From assembly GCA_031963445.1 (NCBI GenBank), contig JASSUH010000001.1, positions 1,674,001-1,738,000 of the forward strand: a stretch of 64,000 nt of DNA, written 5' to 3'. Below are positions 58,145-64,000 of the stretch, in pieces (the first letter of the stretch is position 1; each line of letters opens with the position of its first letter). The position numbers and the translations under genes are program-made. This stretch comes from JASSUD01 sp031963445. GTDB lineage: Bacteria; Pseudomonadota; Gammaproteobacteria; Burkholderiales; Burkholderiaceae. Under the pieces are notes generated by a model. That model was not told where the DNA came from and did not search any database. It worked only from the letters and a program-made list of their open reading frames with translations.

Positions 58145-58667
58145 TTGCTTCTCCTACATTGCGTATTAGCTTTTACCTGCAGTAGAAAACCTGCTATCAA
58201 AGTGCCAGATATTGCCTACACTCATACTATTACTGCTCAAAACTACGCTTTTAGGTATACAGATATTTACTGAAAATCTTTTGTAACGCGCATCCCTATG
58301 GCAAAGTTGGGCTGGACTGCGTTGTAGCTTTTGGGCAACGGCAAACCCCCACATAGATGATCCATGCGTATGAGTCGTGCTAGCCGACAGCGACTGACGC
58401 TCGACCATTGCTCCTTCAGACCAGCTCGGATACGGGCATTTCATACGTGCTATCCGAATGAATATGAGTAGCACGAATCTATTCGATGAGATGTCGTAGG
58501 AGGCTTATCGTCCTCTTCATTTTTCTCCAAAAAAAGAAAATTTGAGAAAGATGAAAATTGATTTTCTTTAGAAAATCAATGAAAGGCCGTATCACGCTCA
58601 GTGAGCGGGGTTGATAGAAAGGCGATAAATGATTTTCTTCTGTCAACTTATCAGAGTAGGGGGCGAT
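58145..58667. other. 523-bp divergent intergenic region
   Basis: No convincing gene. Contains ATTGATTTTCTTTAGAAAAT-type inverted repeat near 58556-58580 and CGCTCAGTGAGCG near 58595, probably promoter-proximal structure for the rightward coiled-coil gene. Confidence 0.4.
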
Positions 58668-60575
58668 ATGATCCCAGCTTCTCAGGCATCTTCAAGTTCA
58701 TCTTCTAATATTTATTCATTTTCTCAGAATACAACTGAGCTCGTAACAAATACTGAAGATAATCCCGAACCCTTGCAACCCTCTTTAGAAAACGATGAGG
58801 AAGGTGTTCCTGAAAGCAGAGCAGACAGATATCGTGCTAGGGAAATAAGCACTAGAGAACGAGCAGAGAGTGCGGAAAGAAGGCTCAGAAATTTTCAGCT
58901 GACAGCCTCGAAAGGCGGACTTATAGATGTAAACACTGAGGTGATAGAAGAAACAGCGTCGGCAATAGCATCGACAGAAGAAGCAGCATCGATAGCAGGC
59001 GCTGAGATAGGAGGCGGAGAGAATGCTGAAAATTCTCAAGAATTATGGGGGATTATCAATGCTCAAGCACAGGAAATTGAGGCTCAACAGCGAGAAATTG
59101 CAGCGTTAAAAGGCGCTTCTGACGCGCAAAGGCCATATTTAGAGACTACAAATAATCTGGGTGTCCCTGCTAGCTTTTCCTTAGAGCACCTCAACTCCTA
59201 TTTCAATAAACTGAGCGACCAAAATCCAGTAAAGCAGCTCACGCTCCAACTATTTACGGGCCTCAGACTCTGTCAGAAAGCAGGTTTTTTCTTTGTCATG
59301 TCTTCTGGAAGCATTGAGAGGATATATTCTCAAATAGAAACTTTGGGGGGTAATGCCACCGATGGCAGGTTGGGCAACTGGAGCTGGAACTCACACCTTA
59401 AAGAAATTGAAGCATGCTTTAAAAAAATTAAACCAGGATCAGACATTAGCGAGATCAATAATAAAATCTACAGCTCTATAAGCTCGCAAATCTATACGAA
59501 TAAACAAGGAAACATCGTAATACAAAGAACCTTGAGAGATGAAATAAGAAGGCTTATTCAGAATAATCCGGCATATAGGTCAGAAAATTATAATCTAGAC
59601 AAATATCTTTCGCTAAATTCATCGGAAGATGAGTATAGCTTACCCGATAAGCTTATAAGAGGAGCATTCAGCGTTCTCTTTGCTTTAAGTTCGGGGGCTG
59701 ATTCTATTTCTCAATCAAAGGTGCATCAGGCAATATGGACAGGTAAAAGTATATGGCCAAGTAAAAATAGTAGCGGAAATAATCCCTCCCCAAAGGAAAT
59801 TGCGCAAGCTCAAGCTAAGCAAGCTCAAGATATAAAAAATATGAGAGAACGCCAATTAGCGGAAGAAGAAGTACTGTTAGAAAAATTAAAGGAGCTATAT
59901 CAGACATACCATGATTTGTTAAAAAAATCCGACACGCAGCCCAGAAAGGCAGCTCGCTTTTCAATCGGCAAACAGCAGAGAGAGGCAAGCCGTTTGGGCA
60001 AAATGACCGCCCTTAGGCCAGAAAATCAAAAAGGAAAGGTATCCTCATCTGCAAATACACAAGTGTCTGAATATGGAGAAGGTGAGACCGCTTCATCAAG
60101 CGCCTCACTGCTTAGTCAAGCAACAGCCCCTGATTCTCCGAAGAAGCCTATGAATCCTCAAGAATTCGAAGAGATGTTTCAGTTTGGAAAGGAAAAGGTA
60201 ACTCCAATCAGTTCTCAAACAATTTTCACCCGCGCGCTGACAAATCAAGGAGGCAATTCCTCCTCTTCTGCCAATGCGCAAACCTCTGAATATGGAGAAG
60301 GCGAGGCTATTGCAGCAAGGAACTCACCGATCCGTTTTGGAAAAATGACTGATCGTGAGTTGGCCAACTATAAAACAACCATCTCCTCCTCTATCAACGT
60401 AAAGGCGGCTGAAGATGGAGAAGGCGAAGCTGCTTCATCAGGTACCTCTCATTCCTCATTGCCTGGCCAAACACCAGCAGCAGCTTCACTGGGCACGGGA
60501 ACTGTTGAAGATACGCTAGAAGAGCTTGAAAGATTTCGAACTGATCTTTTTCGAGAATATGGAAAAATTGCTTAG
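58668..60575 (+). CDS. Ser-rich coiled-coil protein with tail repeats, putative effector
   Basis: 635 residues from the ATG at 58668, which has AGGGGGC before it; the longer frame starts 13 codons earlier without a site. The N-terminus is Ser-rich (MIPASQASSSSSSNIYSFS), then acidic. A coiled coil lies near 125-150 (NAQAQEIEAQQREIAALKG) and a longer one near 385-420 (EIAQAQAKQAQDIKNMRERQ, then EEEVLLEKLKELYQTYH). The C-terminal 175 residues hold three related units (SSANTQVSEYGEGETAS, SSANAQTSEYGEGEAIA, SSINVKAAEDGEGEAAS). No signal peptide. Resembles other host-directed proteins of this window in Ser-rich ends and sits beside the type IVB genes, suggesting export by that system. No known family. 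Confidence 0.72.
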   Translation: MIPASQASSSSSSNIYSFSQNTTELVTNTEDNPEPLQPSLENDEEGVPESRADRYRAREISTRERAESAERRLRNFQLTASKGGLIDVNTEVIEETASAIASTEEAASIAGAEIGGGENAENSQELWGIINAQAQEIEAQQREIAALKGASDAQRPYLETTNNLGVPASFSLEHLNSYFNKLSDQNPVKQLTLQLFTGLRLCQKAGFFFVMSSGSIERIYSQIETLGGNATDGRLGNWSWNSHLKEIEACFKKIKPGSDISEINNKIYSSISSQIYTNKQGNIVIQRTLRDEIRRLIQNNPAYRSENYNLDKYLSLNSSEDEYSLPDKLIRGAFSVLFALSSGADSISQSKVHQAIWTGKSIWPSKNSSGNNPSPKEIAQAQAKQAQDIKNMRERQLAEEEVLLEKLKELYQTYHDLLKKSDTQPRKAARFSIGKQQREASRLGKMTALRPENQKGKVSSSANTQVSEYGEGETASSSASLLSQATAPDSPKKPMNPQEFEEMFQFGKEKVTPISSQTIFTRALTNQGGNSSSSANAQTSEYGEGEAIAARNSPIRFGKMTDRELANYKTTISSSINVKAAEDGEGEAASSGTSHSSLPGQTPAAASLGTGTVEDTLEELERFRTDLFREYGKIA

Positions 60576-60713
60576 CCAGAATAAAATATGATCCGAAGTA
60601 AAGAAAGGAATAGGAACGTCTTTGCTTTTTAAGCTCGCCAATTTATATTTTTCTTTTCTGCTGTACTTTATAATTTTGAAACATTAATGAGCAGCCTTTC
60701 GATGGAGGCAAAA

Positions 60714-60974
60714 ATGTATGACGATGGGATTATGTTTGGCAGAGCCGTTGCAGAGCGGCGAGGTGCTGAGCGATGGAAAGCTTACGCCAAAAACCTTGAG
60801 AACCAACTTCGCATAAGCCAAGCAAACACAGCAGGCATGGAAACGCTTAAAGACGCAGCGATGAAGGAACTAATGCGGCTTGATCCGAGCAATTACCTAA
60901 TGATTAAGCAAAACCGCCAACGGGTTTTCGACTCCGCATATGATCCAATTGCAGAAGGTAGAAGCGCTGCGTAA
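60714..60974 (+). CDS. small unknown protein beside the secretion genes
   Basis: 86 residues; I prefer the ATG at 60714 because GGAGGCAAAA precedes it, while the frame extends further upstream without a site. The product (MYDDGIMFGRAVAERRG, then a helical basic part and SAYDPIAEG at the end) is hydrophilic. Its stop touches the stop of the opposing TraY gene with no gap. Unknown family; could be a conjugation-associated regulator or a mere accessory gene. Confidence 0.55.
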   Translation: MYDDGIMFGRAVAERRGAERWKAYAKNLENQLRISQANTAGMETLKDAAMKELMRLDPSNYLMIKQNRQRVFDSAYDPIAEGRSAA

Positions 60975-63176
60975 TCATGAGACAGACTTTTTTCCAATCG
61001 TAGACGGCACAGAACTGGTGCCGTCTGTCGATCCACTACCGTCTCGACCTAACGAAGATGCTAAGCCCCGCGCACTACTGCTACCTTGGCTCACTCCCTG
61101 CCCATAATGGGCTTTCGTTTTGTCATCCATATCCGCTCCCACCCGATTCGCCATCTGCCCACCAATCCACGCAAAGACTTGATCCGGCACCACATTAATC
61201 AAACCAAAGCAGGTATTGCAGAGCATTTGGCACATACCGACATACAGCACGATAAACCCGATAATGCTAACTAGGCCCGTCGTTGAGTCGTACTGCGCAT
61301 TTTGCATTGCCACACCAAACATCGTATTTAAGAGCGTACCCAGCACCACCACCGCCGCCCCGGCTAGCGCAAAGCCAATCATCATAAAGACGGGTCGAAA
61401 CATGACGTTAAGTAAAAAGATATAGCCATGTGTTGAACGTTGCCCAATGCCCTCACCTTCTCCATCTAAATGCGTCATCGCCCATAAAGGAGAGGCAATC
61501 ATTGCCTCTCCCACCACAGCAAACCAAGAAGCCACGCCACCAAACCAAATAATGAATGGCAACATTGGTAAATAAATCGAGAGCATCGCGCCAAAGAAAA
61601 ACAGCACAATAATCATCATCACCACAAACGGCCCTAGTGCATCCAACACCCCTTTCGCGGCACCTTTGGCCGCACCCAACACACCACCCGTGGCAATATC
61701 ACCCGCAATCCCTGCCACTTTGCCAAGATTGGACTCCGACGCGCCTTCTATCGCTTTCCAACCGACATAAGACGCGAGTGCCGTCCAACCGGCATCTAAA
61801 ATGGCATCGCCTAAGTTTTTCATACCAATCAAGGGATTCGTTAAACCGGCTGGACCTTGATCTTGATTCAGATCAATCGCCCATTTCACGATTTTCTGAC
61901 CCGGAAATATCTTCGATAAAGCATGCTTAGGATCGGAGGTCCCTGCTGACAGCTGATGAGCAAGTCCCTGCGCGGTGGAGGTGGAAGCAGCTTGTTGATA
62001 CTGCTGCGAGTAAACGGCTAGTACTTTGCGGTAGAGCTGGGGATACGGCAGATGATCGATATCTGTACCTGGTATTACAGCAGCCGTTGCATTGGCCATG
62101 TTACTGGCTTGTACATTCGCTTGAGCAAAGGTTTGATACCACGTCCCCATCATAATCCAGCCATCTCGCTTAAGATTCGATTCAATCAAATTGGCTAGAC
62201 CTTTGAGGGTGCTTGAAGCACTTTGCAATGCTTGCTGAATTATCGCTTCATACTGATATGCGGCTTGCTGGACGATGGATAGTGCATCCGGTGGTGCCAA
62301 TTGACGACTGATCGCCAACACATATTGCCTAGCTTGTGCCGCTAAAGCAGATTGCATCATCGCTAAAGCATTTTGATGTGCACTAAATAACTGCGTATCA
62401 AGTGCGTGCGCTGCGATGTTATGCTCAATTAAAGCTAGCTGTGATTCAGCCATATTGAGGGTAGCCCCACCGCAGGACAAGCCACGATGATTGATGAGGA
62501 TAATTTTATTGCGCTCAGTCACCGCACTAAATCGTTCCGCAGCATCGACTGATACCCCACTTTCACTCGGCATATTAGCCAGTGCAGCATTCGCCGCTTC
62601 AGCACATAAATTCGCTTCAAAAAGCGACTTGGCTAATGTTGTCGCTTGAGGAGACACAGGCATTGCCACCATTGAGCCGCCGCTTTTGAGTACCGTAATA
62701 GCCGCATCGAGCGTGAGATTGGCAATACCAATCCCCATGAGCGTTCCCCACAGCATCAAGATCTGCGCACCACAATATCCGCCAAAAATAGGAACTAACG
62801 CAGTAAAACCGGCACCCATGCGCACAACAAACCACGGAGAGGATTTACGTTCACCTAAAAATTCTCCACTTTGTGCAGTCGCAATCATCGCAGCCACAAA
62901 GTGATAGAGCGCCCACACAACGCCAACAGCCAGCATACAGGACACAAGCACCATAAACATGTGCGCGACCATGCCACCACCTGCACCGATTCCTGCTAAT
63001 GGATTACGCACAACCGGCCCAAATACCAATTCCAGCAACGCCATCGACTTGTCACCACTAAGATTTGCCGCACGTTCGATCTCACCTAAAGAAACCGATT
63101 GTTGGGCCAGTACCGTACTCGCACTCATCAACAATCCGACACTGACGATTTTGACTAGGCTCATGCGGCAACTCAT
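60975..63176 (-). CDS. traY: DotA/TraY-family type IVB secretion protein
   Basis: 734 residues from the ATG at 63174-63176, preceded by GGAGG (GGGAGGAATG); a further ATG lies 4 codons down. A signal-like segment comes first (LVKIVSVGLLMSASTVLAQQ). Several membrane helices follow, with the large periplasmic/soluble loop in the middle (about residues 150-480) and a second cluster of helices (FVVMMIIVLFFFGAMLSIYL, MLPFIIWFGGVASWFAVVGE and others) after it. The arrangement and length match DotA of Legionella and TraY of IncI plasmids, inner-membrane components of type IVB systems. It lies 3' of the IcmB/DotO gene in the same direction, with one small membrane protein between, so this is one operon. 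Function certain by family; role (conjugation or effector export) not decided. Confidence 0.9.
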   Translation of the reverse strand: MSCRMSLVKIVSVGLLMSASTVLAQQSVSLGEIERAANLSGDKSMALLELVFGPVVRNPLAGIGAGGGMVAHMFMVLVSCMLAVGVVWALYHFVAAMIATAQSGEFLGERKSSPWFVVRMGAGFTALVPIFGGYCGAQILMLWGTLMGIGIANLTLDAAITVLKSGGSMVAMPVSPQATTLAKSLFEANLCAEAANAALANMPSESGVSVDAAERFSAVTERNKIILINHRGLSCGGATLNMAESQLALIEHNIAAHALDTQLFSAHQNALAMMQSALAAQARQYVLAISRQLAPPDALSIVQQAAYQYEAIIQQALQSASSTLKGLANLIESNLKRDGWIMMGTWYQTFAQANVQASNMANATAAVIPGTDIDHLPYPQLYRKVLAVYSQQYQQAASTSTAQGLAHQLSAGTSDPKHALSKIFPGQKIVKWAIDLNQDQGPAGLTNPLIGMKNLGDAILDAGWTALASYVGWKAIEGASESNLGKVAGIAGDIATGGVLGAAKGAAKGVLDALGPFVVMMIIVLFFFGAMLSIYLPMLPFIIWFGGVASWFAVVGEAMIASPLWAMTHLDGEGEGIGQRSTHGYIFLLNVMFRPVFMMIGFALAGAAVVVLGTLLNTMFGVAMQNAQYDSTTGLVSIIGFIVLYVGMCQMLCNTCFGLINVVPDQVFAWIGGQMANRVGADMDDKTKAHYGQGVSQGSSSARGLASSLGRDGSGSTDGTSSVPSTIGKKSVS

Positions 63177-63192
63177 CATTCCTCCCACGCAC

Positions 63193-63714
63193 TTAATCAA
63201 AAAGGCGATGACTCAGCAAATACCACCCTACATTTGGCCTTGCTAAAAATTCACGCAAACTGGCCATAGGGCAATCTGGCCTCAGCCGCCCTCTTTCTAT
63301 TTGCCAAGTGCGGTGCGCATATTTAATCAATGCTAAAGCACAATACAACAGGGCTAGTAAGCTCATGCAGGCAGGAAAGAAACGTCCCCCTAATACGCTA
63401 CCGATCAAACTACACAACGCAAAAAAAGCACTGATAAGCGCTATCCGCTTTCTTTTCAAAGATAAACGTTCAATTTCATCTAACGGTAGTGCATCAGCAG
63501 AACGGCAAGCCAGGGCTTCGCTAAAGGTGAGAATGCGCTCAGGATTCTCTTGATCGCGATGACTCATCCATTGATGACGTAATAGCGGGACACCTGAGTA
63601 CATCGTTCTTCTCATCGATAAGAGCAGCACAAAGAGCGGATAAAAAGGAATCAGATAGCGTGCCATCTGCCTAATGGGCGGTTTAATACGAGAAGGTTGA
63701 AAAGCCTGTTTCAT
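63193..63714 (-). CDS. small membrane protein in the type IVB operon, TraX position
   Basis: 173 residues with two clear membrane helices (IPFYPLFVLLLSM near 23-35; then a pair around 95-125: IALISAFFALCSLIGSVLGG, ACMSLLALLYCALALI) and a basic C-terminus (RLRPDCPMASLREFLARPN). In IncI plasmids a gene called traX lies between traW and traY; by position and size this could be its counterpart, but I cannot confirm similarity. It begins 17 bases after the stop of the IcmB/DotO gene and ends just before the traY start, so it is co-transcribed. Confidence 0.6.
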   Translation of the reverse strand: MKQAFQPSRIKPPIRQMARYLIPFYPLFVLLLSMRRTMYSGVPLLRHQWMSHRDQENPERILTFSEALACRSADALPLDEIERLSLKRKRIALISAFFALCSLIGSVLGGRFFPACMSLLALLYCALALIKYAHRTWQIERGRLRPDCPMASLREFLARPNVGWYLLSHRLFD

Positions 63715-63730
63715 GCTCTGCCTCGCTCAA

Positions 63731-64000
63731 TTAGGCTGTACATCCTCGATCAACTTCGCGGTGATATTGGCTGATAAGTTCATGTGCGACCGTATCTAAG
63801 ATGCTTTCTTCATCTTGCGCACGTTGCTCAGCCTGTCTGGCTTCTAGATAGGGAACCGCTGTCCCACTTGGGAAAATTTGGGCAAGAATCTGACGAGCCT
63901 TGGAGGGTGGCAGGACTTGATAGAGACGGCGGCGTAACCCGACATCTTTGGCTGTGGTTGAGAACGCCCACAATTCAATCGCTCCTGGCGCGTTGTGTAA
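63731..64000 (-). CDS. traU: IcmB/DotO (TraU) ATPase, C-terminus only (continues beyond window)
   Basis: The minus frame is open to the right edge, so only the last 89 codons are visible. They read HNAPGAIELWAFSTTAKDVG, then LRRRLYQVLPPSKARQILAQ and FPSGTAVPYLEARQAEQRAQ, ending VDRGCTA. This matches the C-terminal end of IcmB/DotO (TraU in IncI), the VirB4-like ATPase of type IVB systems, as I recall it (the ELWALTTT-type block is characteristic). The P-loop lies outside the window. It should be the first gene of this small operon. Confidence 0.75.
   Translation of the reverse strand, partial: LHNAPGAIELWAFSTTAKDVGLRRRLYQVLPPSKARQILAQIFPSGTAVPYLEARQAEQRAQDEESILDTVAHELISQYHREVDRGCTA

Overview
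The window looks like the chromosome of a reduced, repeat-littered Burkholderiaceae bacterium that lives with a eukaryotic host. An endofungal Mycoavidus/Glomeribacter-like relative is my best guess; this is inferred from content and was not tested by search. The housekeeping core rpsO - pnp - quinone oxidoreductase - tpiA - secG - tRNA-Leu(GAG) is in the Burkholderia/Ralstonia order. Around it lie AT-richer genes for eukaryote-like proteins: F-box, ankyrin, WD40, a NACHT ATPase, and Ser-rich coiled-coil proteins. Many toxin-antitoxin genes, broken insertion sequences and small dispersed repeats lie between them.

1-9 kb: a DUF2235 lipase of the type VI effector type runs off the left edge. 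Divergent from it is a three-repeat protein of unknown role. Next come two broken ankyrin genes joined at their damaged 5' ends, a periplasmic HKD nuclease, and a 462-residue unknown with a probable 5' frameshift. 9-14 kb: a shortened trhO, a possible (alpha/alpha) lyase-like protein, a small two-helix membrane protein, and an SMI1/KNR4-CbrC fusion that starts exactly at the stop codon of an IS3 remnant. 14.4-19.0 kb: a compact GC-rich block (BCCT transporter, DnaQ-like exonuclease, cNMP/CBS/DUF294 protein) with a Pseudomonas-type REP hairpin, bounded by IS3-like and ISNCY-like remnants. It looks transferred from Pseudomonas.

19.5-37 kb: accessory effector and defence territory. It holds an F-box/ankyrin protein, an 1852-residue NACHT-pentapeptide-WD40 protein, a Phd/VapC pair, a Fic protein, an orphan antitoxin, remnants of Tn3, IS3 and IS5, a 674-residue Ser-rich membrane protein with 36-residue repeats, pirin, and a tight DUF4385 gene pair. 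37-47.5 kb is mostly core: an ABC exporter, yajQ, a TDT transporter, tRNA-Leu(GAG), secG, tpiA, a quinone oxidoreductase, pnp, rpsO, a BamE-like lipoprotein and tRNA-Pro(TGG).

47.5-52.8 kb: a GC-rich segment with intact preT and preA (pyrimidine reduction) lies between two 182-bp direct repeats. Each repeat contains the 3' half of tRNA-Pro, so this looks like an island integrated at the tRNA. 53-56.5 kb is a toxin-antitoxin cluster: an intact HipBA-type pair, a broken AbiEi, and a broken HigB-like toxin with an intact HigA. 56.6-64 kb has a split WD40-like membrane protein and a coiled-coil Ser-rich protein beside the end of a type IVB (Dot/Icm, IncI Tra) secretion cluster: TraY/DotA, a small membrane protein, and the C-terminus of TraU/DotO. 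The secretion genes and the effector-like genes could work together, but the window does not show that link directly.
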